The translations under genes were made by a program, and so were the position numbers. From NCBI GenBank assembly GCA_001828545.1, contig MHYW01000095.1, positions 3,194-18,258 of the forward strand: a stretch of 15,065 nucleotides of DNA, in the 5' to 3' direction. The notes beneath the pieces are model-generated. The model was not told the origin of the DNA. It worked only from the letters and a program-made list of their open reading frames with translations, and made no database searches. The stretch is from Planctomycetes bacterium RIFCSPHIGHO2_12_FULL_52_36 (GTDB taxonomy: Bacteria > Planctomycetota > Brocadiia > Brocadiales > Bathyanammoxibiaceae). Shown in pieces: positions 1-8,296 of this stretch (positions are counted from its first letter, which is position 1; each line of letters opens with the position of its first letter).

Positions 1-2
1 GG

Positions 3-1142
3 AAGAAGTCTAACAGGACTGCACCCCTATTCTATCCCTGGGGCGGTGAGACGGCCACCCCAGCAGACTGGCGCTCCAGGCAGTACATGGAGCTGTACGG
101 GGAGGCTGAATACTCCAGCGTCTGGGTCTACGCCTGCGTGAAGGCCCTGGCCCAGGCCATTGCAAGTACCCCTATGGTCTTTTACAGGGACACACCCCGC
201 GGGCGGGAGAAGCTCCCCGCACAGCACCCACTCATGAGGCTCTTCTGGGGTGTAAACCCACTCATGACCCGCTACGACTTCTGGGAGGCAAGCGTAATAT
301 ACCTGGAACTCACGGGCAACTGCTTCTGGGCCCTGGAAAAGGGGGATGCACAGGGCCTGCCAACGGAACTCTGGCCACTTAGGCCCGACCGCATGAGGAT
401 CGTCCCGGATAAGGAGAAACTCGTCCAGGGCTACTTATTTGACGTAGGCGGCAGGAGCGTGGCCTATTCCAGGGACGAGGTCATCCACCTCAAGTATTTT
501 AATCCCTTAAACGAACGCTGGGGGGCGTCTCCACTGGCGGCGGCAAGGCAGGGACTACTTGCCGACTTCTACGCCGTCCTTTACAACCAGAGGTTCTTCC
601 GCCAGGGGGCCAGGCCCTCCGGGGTACTCTCTACGCAGGAGGAACTGGACGATTCCAGCTTCCGCCGTCTTAAGGCCGAGTTTGAACAGGCCTACACCGG
701 GGCCGAACGCAGTCACAGGGTGATACTGCTGGAGAAGGGCCTCCAGTGGCAGTCTGTCAGCCTGCCACAGAAGGACATGGAGTTCATTGAACAGCGCAAG
801 CTCTCCAGGGGGGAAGTCCTGGCCGTCTATAAGGTGCCACCCATAGAGGTGGGAATATTAGAGTACGCCAATTACGCCAACAGCGAGACCCAGGACAAGA
901 TATTCTGGACCAAGGGTGTAATCCCCAGGCTGAAGAAGATAGAGGAGGTACTGAATACCTCCCTTCTGCCCCGCTTTGGGCAAGGCATCTTTGGTGAGTT
1001 TGACCTCTCCAGGGTGGAGGCCCTCAGGGAGAACGAGGACTTGAAGAGCCAGGTAGCAGAGAGGCTGGTACGCTCTGGCCTCTGGAGCGTGAACGAGGCC
1101 AGGCAGAGGCTCTGGAACATGGGGCCTAAAGAAACACCTTGA
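3..1142 (+). CDS. Phage portal protein, HK97 family (5' end outside window)
   Basis: The portal is the dodecameric ring at one capsid vertex through which DNA is packaged and ejected. The frame is open from base 3, so the ATG at 87 is internal and the true start lies upstream. Family features are the early helix SVWVYACVKALAQAIAS followed by PMVFYR, the HPLMRLFWGVNP segment, DFWEASVIYLELTGNCFW, ELWPLRPDRMRIVPD, the EVIHLKYFNP and WGASPLAAAR stretch, and EVLAVYKVPPIEVG near the end of the core. The C-terminus (SVNEARQRLWNMGP then KETP and stop) ends early compared with typical members, which continue after a P-x-x-GGD type motif, so the 3' end may be truncated. The last 150 bases recur at 2728-2878. 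No terminase, protease or capsid gene is visible downstream, so this looks like the edge or remnant of a prophage. Family assignment is confident; whether it is functional is not. Confidence 0.9.
   Translation, partial: KKSNRTAPLFYPWGGETATPADWRSRQYMELYGEAEYSSVWVYACVKALAQAIASTPMVFYRDTPRGREKLPAQHPLMRLFWGVNPLMTRYDFWEASVIYLELTGNCFWALEKGDAQGLPTELWPLRPDRMRIVPDKEKLVQGYLFDVGGRSVAYSRDEVIHLKYFNPLNERWGASPLAAARQGLLADFYAVLYNQRFFRQGARPSGVLSTQEELDDSSFRRLKAEFEQAYTGAERSHRVILLEKGLQWQSVSLPQKDMEFIEQRKLSRGEVLAVYKVPPIEVGILEYANYANSETQDKIFWTKGVIPRLKKIEEVLNTSLLPRFGQGIFGEFDLSRVEALRENEDLKSQVAERLVRSGLWSVNEARQRLWNMGPKETP
979..1129 (+). repeat. Direct repeat, portal 3' end, copy 1
   Basis: These 151 bases match 2728-2878 in the same orientation with five differences by my count. 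Four of the five are synonymous in the portal frame (Phe, Gly and two within one Leu codon); the fifth gives Ser in this copy and Thr in the other. Both copies lose similarity right after GGGGCCTAA. The pair brackets the AT-rich three-gene cassette at 1264-2626. Confidence 0.9.
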
Positions 1143-1203
1143 CCTGGGGAAAATTGCTAATTTAAGAAGTAGATAGATGTCCCATACTAGATTTTTTTTA
1201 CAT

Positions 1204-1233
1204 TTGACTTCCCCATAAGATCTGTAGTAGACT
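1204..1233 (+). promoter_or_regulatory. Possible promoter of the AT-rich cassette
   Basis: TTGACT at 1204-1209 and TAGACT at 1228-1233 are separated by 18 bases and lie about 30 bases before the first gene of the cassette. The -10 matches the consensus at 4 of 6 positions, so this is only a candidate. An AAGGAG ribosome binding site follows at 1247-1252. Confidence 0.35.
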
Positions 1234-1263
1234 TTGGGAGGCTGGAAAGGAGAAAACTAATCT

Positions 1264-1977
1264 GTGATTGGGGAACCATGCTCCATATATTTTTCTACGA
1301 ACTTAATACACCCTCCTATAAAGCTGGAGGAAAGTAAGGATTCAATAAAAGAAATATATCATGAACTGTCAAAGGTTAAGGGTTGTGATTATGATAATAT
1401 AAGTTTTGAAGGATTTCCTACTTCACCTCCCCGGTTTACAAAACAACAAGGCAAAACTGTCTCATCCTGCCTTTTTCTCGCGGACCGTATTTTAATTCAA
1501 GAAGATTGGACAGATATTACGTTAGAAAGTTTTTCGCAGAAAATACGTGAAATATCAGATAGAGGATTTCGCTTATTAAAGCTCGGTTTTATATTAATTC
1601 AAACCTGTACCGTTAGGTCTTTGTTTGTCCCCAATCATTTTGCTGATGCAAGGGTATTTCTGGCTGAAAAGACTTGTGGGATAGGGGATAAAATAATGCC
1701 TTATTTTAAGCGTCCTGCGCATATGTTTGGGATGCGGCTCGTATTCCCACCATTAAAAGACGTGTCACATTCTTTTGACGTTAGGATAGAATCCTTTAAT
1801 CAGGATCCTCGCAAAGTTTTTGTGGAAACTATAGGCACTTTCCATTTAATTCAACCAATAACACCTGCGAATGTTGATGTGGCTCTAGTAAATATGTCCA
1901 CAACTTATGGATTCTGTACAAATGATGTAAAAAACTTTCTAAATCAATTTGATCAACCAGAAGGAGGCATCCAATGA
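1264..1977 (+). CDS. Unrecognised 237-aa protein, first gene of a HicBA-like cassette
   Basis: I do not recognise this protein with confidence. It starts with GTG, 11 bases after AAGGAG (1247-1252). It has no signal peptide, membrane span or obvious catalytic motif. The C-terminal third (FDVRIESFNQDPRKVFVETIG, then a stretch ending YGFCTNDVKNFLNQFD) has a rhythm loosely like the C-terminus of TIGR04255-type proteins, where a strand with acidic residues is followed by a helix and a final F-x-x-x-(V/I)-T segment. That is an impression, not a match. It overlaps the HicB-like gene by four bases (ATGA), so the two are translationally coupled and probably act together. Base composition is far poorer in GC than the portal gene: 19 G/C in 60 at 1321-1380 against 37 in 60 at 121-180. 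This marks recent acquisition. Confidence 0.8.
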   Translation: MIGEPCSIYFSTNLIHPPIKLEESKDSIKEIYHELSKVKGCDYDNISFEGFPTSPPRFTKQQGKTVSSCLFLADRILIQEDWTDITLESFSQKIREISDRGFRLLKLGFILIQTCTVRSLFVPNHFADARVFLAEKTCGIGDKIMPYFKRPAHMFGMRLVFPPLKDVSHSFDVRIESFNQDPRKVFVETIGTFHLIQPITPANVDVALVNMSTTYGFCTNDVKNFLNQFDQPEGGIQ

Positions 1978-2336
1978 CAGAATGGGTCGCTCCTGTTATA
2001 GATAAATCCGAAATAAAACCGAAGGAGAGTGTGTGTGGTCGTAGATGGGGAGATTACACTGACTTTGCTCGTGCCAATGAGGAGATTTCTTATACATTGA
2101 CGGTTTTGGAGCTACGTATAATTCCCGAAAAAGAAGGGATTACTATTAGTTGTCCTGGACTGGAACTTGCAATGTGTGGTGCAGATGTGGCAGAGGCATG
2201 GCAAAGCTTTATGTCTGCTTATAGAGACCTCTTAGCTTTTCTTACCAGTCACGAAACAGAACTCTCTGAGGACTTAAAAAGAAAGTTAGAGATTATAAGA
2301 CAGCCCGTTTCCTTTAGCATTACTAGGGAAAGTTAA
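1974..2336 (+). CDS. HicB-like antitoxin
   Basis: This 120-aa protein carries a HicB-type partial RNase H fold at about residues 46-90: a strand with EKEGITISCPGLELAMCGAD followed by the helix VAEAWQSFMSAYRDLLAFL. In HicB proteins the same pattern reads as glycine/proline-containing strands and then an EA-rich helix. The N-terminal 45 residues and the charged C-terminal helix (about 94-110) may contact DNA or the toxin; no classical helix-turn-helix is evident. An excellent Shine-Dalgarno, AAGGAGG at 1961-1967, fixes the ATG at 1974, which overlaps the preceding stop. The toxin gene begins five bases after this stop. The expected role is binding and neutralising the HicA toxin and repressing the operon. 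The HicB assignment rests on motif shape and on the HicA neighbour. Confidence 0.65.
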   Translation: MTEWVAPVIDKSEIKPKESVCGRRWGDYTDFARANEEISYTLTVLELRIIPEKEGITISCPGLELAMCGADVAEAWQSFMSAYRDLLAFLTSHETELSEDLKRKLEIIRQPVSFSITRES

Positions 2337-2341
2337 ATGGT

Positions 2342-2626
2342 ATGCCTTCCTCGGATGAAGTCAAGAGAGGTCTCTCAAGAATTGGGTTTACCATTGAGGA
2401 GAAAAGAGGTAAGGGTAGTCATTGTATGGCTTTTTTCCAACACAAGGATAAGATAATTCTTGTAACTACTATCCCTCATAACAAAGACATTCCCCCCGGT
2501 ACTCTTAGCTCTATTAAGCGAAACATCTGTTTGCAGGATGCAGATGAATTTAGACGTATGCTTTCCAGAGAACTATCAAAGGAAGATTATATCAAAATTC
2601 TTAAGAGAGAAAACAAAATTCAGTAG
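2342..2626 (+). CDS. hicA: HicA-like toxin (mRNA interferase, YcfA family)
   Basis: HicA toxins are small double-stranded-RNA-binding-fold ribonucleases that cleave mRNA through a single histidine. This 94-aa protein has the hallmark order: an N-terminal helix (VKRGLSRIGF), then KGKGSH-like GKGSH with His27 at the catalytic position, a strand with TTIPHNKDIPPGTLSSI (about 42-58) matching the family P-H-x-x-(E/D)-I-x-x-G-T-L-x-x-I motif, and a terminal EF-x-x-x-L helix (DEFRRML). It is somewhat longer than the usual 60-80 residues, with an extra charged tail. The ATG at 2342 is five bases after the upstream stop and is preceded by AGGGAAAG. The usual hicA-hicB order is reversed here, and a third gene leads the operon. 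The catalytic histidine is present, so the toxin is probably active. Confidence 0.8.
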   Translation: MPSSDEVKRGLSRIGFTIEEKRGKGSHCMAFFQHKDKIILVTTIPHNKDIPPGTLSSIKRNICLQDADEFRRMLSRELSKEDYIKILKRENKIQ

Positions 2627-2727
2627 GTGGCATGATATTTTGGGCTAGAAATTAAAAGAGCTTACCGCAAGAAGATTCAACAAGCTGACATACCTGAAAA
2701 TACCCTCCTTCCAGGTACGACGTTTTA

Positions 2728-2885
2728 GGCAAGGCATCTTCGGGGAGTTTGACCTCTCCAGGGTGGAGGCCCTCAGGGAGAACGAGGACCTCAAGAGCCA
2801 GGTAGCAGAGAGGCTGGTACGCTCTGGCCTCTGGACCGTGAACGAGGCCAGGCAGAGGCTCTGGAACATGGGGCCTAATACGTAG
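2728..2885 (+). pseudogene. Portal gene 3' fragment, copy 2
   Basis: This fragment encodes the last part of an HK97 portal in frame (QGIFGEF, DLSRVEALRENEDLKSQ, WTVNEARQRLWNMGP) and ends at TAG 2883-2885. It has no start and no portal core upstream. Weaker similarity seems to reach back to about 2695, where bases resembling the codons for LNTSLLPRF are frameshifted. Differences from copy 1 are almost all synonymous. That suggests the fragment came from a second portal gene that was under selection, rather than from decay of a simple duplication. Its stop codon is the first TAG of the hairpin repeat that follows. Confidence 0.8.
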
Positions 2886-2967
2886 TAGCTAGTAGCTAGT
2901 AGTCAGCATAAAGGAATAATGTTTTTCCCCGTCTACTTGCTACTGGCTACTCTCTACTAGCTACTGG
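2883..2967 (+). repeat. TAG/CTA hairpin repeat, copy 1
   Basis: The left arm is built of TAGTAGC/TAGTAG units (2883-2908), the loop is A/T-rich, and the right arm has CTACTGG/CTACTAG units (2931-2967). The RNA would fold into a long imperfect stem. The first TAG is the stop codon of the portal fragment. The same design appears at 7274, 14274 and 14366 (reverse). It may act as a transcription terminator or a REP-like element. Confidence 0.8.
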
Positions 2968-3012
2968 TTAGTTATTCCCCACCTCAATATACCCCCCACC
3001 CCCCCACATGCC

Positions 3013-3040
3013 TTGACATTTTCTTTTTTTGTGGTATACT
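3013..3040 (+). promoter_or_regulatory. Sigma-70 type promoter of dnaG operon
   Basis: A perfect -35, TTGACA at 3013-3018, is separated by 16 bases from TATACT at 3035-3040, which is preceded by an extended -10 TGG. The transcript would start near 3047, giving a leader of about 20 bases before the dnaG ATG. No strong Shine-Dalgarno is seen in that leader. No other promoter is visible between dnaG and the zinc-ribbon gene, so this one probably drives all three. Confidence 0.8.
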
Positions 3041-3067
3041 TGGTATTTTTGAAAGCCTAGACCGCTA

Positions 3068-4915
3068 ATGACCGGGACAGTACGTATACCCAGAGAAAAG
3101 ATAGAAGAGGTTCAAAGGTATACAGACATTGTAGTTATAGTCAGCCAGCACGTACCCCTCAACCGACGGGGCAAAAATTATATAGGTCTTTGCCCCTTCC
3201 ACAACGAGAAGACCCCTAGCTTTACCGTAAGTCAGGAAAAACAGTTCTACAAGTGTTTTGGCTGTGGAGAGGGGGGGAGTGTCTTTAACTTCTTGATGAA
3301 GAAGGAGGGTCTCTCCTTCTCTGAGGCGGTCAGGTCGCTGGCCAGGAAGGCAGGGGTGGATATACCCCAGAGACGGGATGCCTCCTACGAGAAAAGAGAT
3401 TATCTCTATCAGGCAAACAACCTGGCGGCCGGATTCTTTCAGGCGTGTCTATCTTCTGAGGAGGGTAGGCAGGCAAGGGAATACCTGGACAAACGAGGGA
3501 TAGACAGGGGCTCCATAGAGAAATTCCGTATAGGTTATGCCCCTGACCGTTGGGATGGCCTCTTGACCGCAGCCCAGGGTAAGGGTATCTCTGCCGAGAC
3601 CCTACTAGGGGCGGGGCTGGTGATAGCCCGGGAAGGTAAGAAAGGTTGCTACGACAGGTTCAGAAACCGGTTGATGTTCCCCATCTCGGACCTGACCGGT
3701 AAGGTAATAGCCTTCGGAGGCAGGTCATTAGACGGGAAGGAGCCTAAATACCTTAACTCCCCTGAGACAGCCTTATTCCATAAAGGGGGATGTCTCTATG
3801 GGGTTGACCTGGCCAGGGGAGACATCTTCAGGGAAAAGAAGGTACTGGTAATGGAGGGCTATACGGATGTGATTATGGCCCACCAATATGGGATCTCCTG
3901 GGCAGTAGGGCTATTAGGGACTGCCCTTTCGGAGGAACATGTAAGACTCCTCCGCCCATGGACAGAGGTAGTGGTGCTGGTGATGGATGGTGACGCCCCA
4001 GGGCTGAAGTCTGCGGAGAGAAACGTGGAAACCCTTATAAGAGAGGATGTTGAGACCAGGATAGCAGAGCTCCCTGAGGGCTATGACCCCTGTGACCTCC
4101 TCTTAAAAGAAGGAAGGGATTCCTTCCTGGAGAAGGTAGGGGGGGCTGCGGAGTTCTTTGACTTTAAGGTAAAGAGGGCCTCTCAGAGATTGGGCCTCTC
4201 TACCCCTTCAGGAAAGCTGGCCTTTGCCAGGGAGCTCATCCCTCTGATAGCCCAAATACCAGATGAACTTAAAAGGCAGCTCACAATTAAACATCTAGCT
4301 GAGCAAATAGCTGCGGAGGAGGGGATTTTAAGACGAAGCCTCTTGTCTGTATTGAGAAATGCACAACTGTCAAATCAGCAACTCTCAAGGCAAAACTCAG
4401 GTGGATTAAAGAAAGGGTCGGCTGAGACTGGAAAGGCTACTTACAGGGATGAAACAGAAAAAGAACTTTTAGGACTGCTCCTGGCCCACAATGAGTTGAT
4501 AGGGGAGTACCTCCTGGAGGTAGGCCACAATAAGTTTATCAATCAGGCCATTAACCAGTTGGCGGAGAAGGCCTTTGAGATATACAAAGAAAGGGGGAAG
4601 GTGACAGAAAAAGACCTTGCCCCCCTTTTTGACGAGGGAGAGGTGGCCAGGGTGCTGGTAGACGTTGCCATGGAAGAGGAAAAAGGGGATTACCGGAGGC
4701 ATTTTGCGGACTGTCTGAATTTTATGAAACGGCGGGAAAATAGGGAGAAAATAAGTTATACTAAAGAGAGGGCAATAGAATCAAAATCACATCAGCAAGG
4801 GGAGGAAGATAGGCTCCTGCTGGAATTTCATGAGAGGAATAAGGTAAGGGCACGTCAGCTCGTACCCAAAGATAAAACTCGTAGTGGGCAAAGCGAATCT
4901 GTCGGAGGTTTATAG
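3068..4915 (+). CDS. dnaG: DNA primase DnaG
   Basis: DnaG makes the RNA primers for chromosomal replication at the fork with the DnaB helicase. The 615-aa protein has the CHC2 zinc-binding domain with Cys42, His45, Cys63 and Cys66 (GLCPFHNEKTPSF and KCFGCGEGG). The RNA polymerase core follows (FRNRLMFPISD, FGGRSLDGKEPKYLNSPET). The TOPRIM metal site is Glu263 in VLVMEGYTDVIMA and Asp307-Asp309 in VLVMDGDAPG. The C-terminal third, after about 430, is poorly conserved as expected for the helicase-binding domain. Length is normal for the family. A strong promoter sits just upstream, and the 3' end carries the Shine-Dalgarno of rpoD, so the pair is co-expressed as in the classical macromolecular-synthesis operon, here without rpsU. 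Assignment is secure. Confidence 0.98.
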   Translation: MTGTVRIPREKIEEVQRYTDIVVIVSQHVPLNRRGKNYIGLCPFHNEKTPSFTVSQEKQFYKCFGCGEGGSVFNFLMKKEGLSFSEAVRSLARKAGVDIPQRRDASYEKRDYLYQANNLAAGFFQACLSSEEGRQAREYLDKRGIDRGSIEKFRIGYAPDRWDGLLTAAQGKGISAETLLGAGLVIAREGKKGCYDRFRNRLMFPISDLTGKVIAFGGRSLDGKEPKYLNSPETALFHKGGCLYGVDLARGDIFREKKVLVMEGYTDVIMAHQYGISWAVGLLGTALSEEHVRLLRPWTEVVVLVMDGDAPGLKSAERNVETLIREDVETRIAELPEGYDPCDLLLKEGRDSFLEKVGGAAEFFDFKVKRASQRLGLSTPSGKLAFARELIPLIAQIPDELKRQLTIKHLAEQIAAEEGILRRSLLSVLRNAQLSNQQLSRQNSGGLKKGSAETGKATYRDETEKELLGLLLAHNELIGEYLLEVGHNKFINQAINQLAEKAFEIYKERGKVTEKDLAPLFDEGEVARVLVDVAMEEEKGDYRRHFADCLNFMKRRENREKISYTKERAIESKSHQQGEEDRLLLEFHERNKVRARQLVPKDKTRSGQSESVGGL

Positions 4916-4919
4916 ATTA

Positions 4920-6543
<1,624 letters not shown>

Positions 6544-6566
<23 letters not shown>

Positions 6567-7278
6567 GGCTACCCTCACCGATAGAATGGAGGTCTTAAAA
6601 CACCTACAGTCCATAGATACCAGGCTAATTGAGTTTACAAAAAAGAGGGAGACCTTACTGGCCGCCCTGGAAAAAAGGCGTGCACAGGTTCAACAAGGGA
6701 GGGGACTCCTGACACAAAAACAAAAGGAATCAAAGGATTTCCAAAAAGATACAGACGGCAAGGAACTGGAATACAAATGCCTGGAAGAGGAGATAAAGAA
6801 ATCAAGGGGCAAACTCTTCCAGATCAAGAACAATAAAGAATACACCGCCCTCTTATCAGAGGTAGGCAGCAAAGAGGCGGATAAGAGCGTACTGGAAGAC
6901 GAAATCCTCTCCATGATGTCCAAACTGGAAGGACTCCGTGCAGGAGAGAGGGAATTAGAGAAAAAGATTCAGGGGGAAGAAAAGGAGCTCTCGGCGTATG
7001 CTGGCTCCGTAGAGGCGGAGCTAGAGGTCCTGGAAAAAGAGACCCAGGGGTATCAGAAACAATGGAAAGAAACCGCCGACCTCCTTGATAAAGAAGCACT
7101 TACGCAGTACCAAAGGCTTATTGAAAAAGATGGCCTTGCAGTGGTAGAAGTGCATGGTGAAGACTGTGGCGGATGCAACATGAGGCTAACCCCTCAGACG
7201 GTAAACCTCCTGCTCCGACACCAGGAGCTGACCCTCTGCAAGAACTGCGGTAAGATTCTATACCTTCCGGAACAGTAG
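6544..7278 (+). CDS. C4 zinc-ribbon coiled-coil protein (zf-RING_7 / DUF164)
   Basis: This 244-aa protein is almost entirely charged coiled coil up to residue about 195 and ends in a C4 zinc ribbon: Cys208-x2-Cys211 (CGGCNMRL) and Cys232-x2-Cys235 (CKNCGKIL). The family is widespread in bacteria and is often encoded beside nif3-like or rnpB genes. Its molecular role is not established, though a nucleic-acid-binding function is often suggested. The ATG at 6544 follows AGGGGG (6530-6535) by eight bases and overlaps rpoD by 23 bases, so translation is coupled. The stop codon TAG (7276-7278) is the first TAG of a hairpin repeat, and rnpB begins about 70 bases later. Family assignment is confident. 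Confidence 0.92.
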
Positions 7279-7348
7279 CTAGTAGCTAGTAGATAGTAGC
7301 TAGGAAAAGATTCAACCCTAGCTACTGGCTACTAACTACTGACTACTA
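7274..7348 (+). repeat. TAG/CTA hairpin repeat, copy 2; probable operon terminator
   Basis: CAGTAG at 7273-7278 holds the stop of the zinc-ribbon gene and opens a left arm of TAG units to 7304. The loop AAAAGATTCAAC follows, then a right arm of CTAGCTACTGGCTACTAACTACT type. The long imperfect stem, at the end of a three-gene operon, could stop transcription or protect the 3' end. rnpB starts two bases after it. Confidence 0.75.
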
Positions 7349-7350
7349 AT

Positions 7351-7776
7351 TAACCGGGAAGGGGCCAGGTGGCCGCCCGTCCGTTCCGCCTCAGGCGGAG
7401 CGGGCGAGAGGAAAGTCCGAGCTCCACAGGGCAAGGTGGTGGATAACGCCCACCGGGACCCCGTAACAGGGGTTTCAGGGAAAGTGCCACAGAAAATATA
7501 CCGCCCGCCTCGGCGGGTAAGGGTGAAAAGGCGGGGGGGCTAATTAAGGCCCCTTAATGTAAGAGCCCACCGCAGTCCTGGTGACAGGGCTGGCACGGCA
7601 AACCCCACCTGGAGAAAGGCTAAATAGGGAGGGAAGGAAGTGGCCCGCTTCATGCCCCGCACCTTATTGGTATGGGGTGTCCCTCCGGGTAAGCCGCTAT
7701 GAGGTAGTGGGTAACTACTACCCTAGAGTAATGGCCACCCACGACAGGACTCGGCTTATCGGCCCCTTCCCGGTTA
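7351..7776 (+). ncRNA. rnpB: RNase P RNA (class A)
   Basis: This is the catalytic RNA that removes 5' leaders from pre-tRNAs. The ends form a perfect 16-base P1 helix, 7351-7366 with 7761-7776. The universal block GAGGAAAGTCC is at 7408-7418, followed by GCTCCACAGGGCA and GGATAACGCC. The 3' half has CTGGCACGGCAAACCCC, the GGAGAAAGGCTAAATAGG block and the closing CGACAGGACTCGGCTTA that makes P4 and the CCA-binding region. The P3 arm contains a copy of a dispersed palindrome (7385-7399). I see no clear promoter between the upstream hairpin repeat and the RNA, so it may be processed from the upstream transcript. A hairpin at 7783-7807 follows. Confidence 0.96.
7385..7399 (+). repeat. 15-base palindrome TCCGCCTNAGGCGGA inside RNase P RNA (P3 arm)
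   Basis: This is an exact copy of the dispersed core with C at the centre. It forms the tip of the P3 helix, with flanking CCG(T) and CGGG extending the stem. Other copies are at 7871, 7919, 8254, 9431, 10035 and 12306. Confidence 0.85.
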
Positions 7777-7780
7777 ACTA

Positions 7781-8071
7781 GTAGGGGCAGGGCTTGCCCC
7801 TGCCCCTTTCCAGAGCAATCAGTCTTAGGCGGACCAGGGCTTGGACAGGGCGTAGGGGCGTATTGTTCGCTCCGCCTTAGGCGGACGAATCTGCCTAAGG
7901 CACGACAATACGCCCCTATCCGCCTGAGGCGGAGTACGTTTTAATGTGGTAAGTAGGGGTAGGTTTGAAACCTACCCCTACTACTGGCACGTCATACGTG
8001 CGAGATAAACCCGCACGCTACAAAGATTCCATTTGTAAGTAAGGTCGGGCAGGGGCAAGCCCTGCCCCTAC
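7781..8071. repeat. Cluster of palindromes bounded by inverted 25-base copies
   Basis: This stretch without a gene follows rnpB. The 25 bases at 7781-7805 recur exactly, inverted, at 8047-8071; each is itself a hairpin opening with GTAGGGGC. Between them lie a nested palindrome with 14-base arms at 7853-7866 and 7905-7918 around a TCCGCCTNAGGCGGA core (7871-7885), another exact core at 7919-7933, a palindrome with 14-base arms at 7953-7966 and 7968-7981, and a small hairpin at 7988-8000. The first hairpin (stem 7783-7792 with 7798-7807) could terminate rnpB but has only a short T run. Confidence 0.8.
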
Positions 8072-8151
8072 AACTTAAACCCTCGAACTCTTAAACGCTT
8101 GAACCCTTGTTCTTTTGGAGGGGGTGGTAAGGGGGAAACCTCCCCCCTTAC
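8072..8151. repeat. GAACCC-type short repeats and GTAAGGGGG hairpin
   Basis: Bases 8072-8112 hold roughly 8-base-spaced words of the type TTAAACCC, CGAACTC, TTGAACCC. Their reverse complement resembles the GGGTTCAAAG words inside the DUF362 gene at 8711-8754. A hairpin follows with perfect 9-base arms at 8127-8135 and 8143-8151. From 8152 to the DUF362 start I see only the palindrome at 8253-8269. Confidence 0.55.
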
Positions 8152-8252
8152 ATCCATCTATAAGACTGAAATTAAAAAGTGTTACCCATCTCCATATTCC
8201 ATTTAACATCCTACCCCTAAACTGTTAAGATATTGACTTCAATAAACCTTCG

Positions 8253-8269
8253 GTCCGCCTCAGGCGGAC
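8253..8269. repeat. 15-base palindrome core upstream of DUF362 gene
   Basis: An exact TCCGCCTNAGGCGGA core (centre C) is flanked by G and C to give a 17-base palindrome, 27 bases before the DUF362 start codon. It would lie in the mRNA leader or the promoter region. Confidence 0.8.
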
Positions 8270-8296
8270 TATCTTAGACACGATATAACAATATAT

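Noticed and set aside
1143..1263. T-rich run near 1192-1200 as a portal gene terminator
   Set aside because: No stem-loop precedes the T run.
7581..7781. 66-codon open frame on the plus strand
   Set aside because: It lies wholly within the RNase P RNA and has no ribosome binding site.
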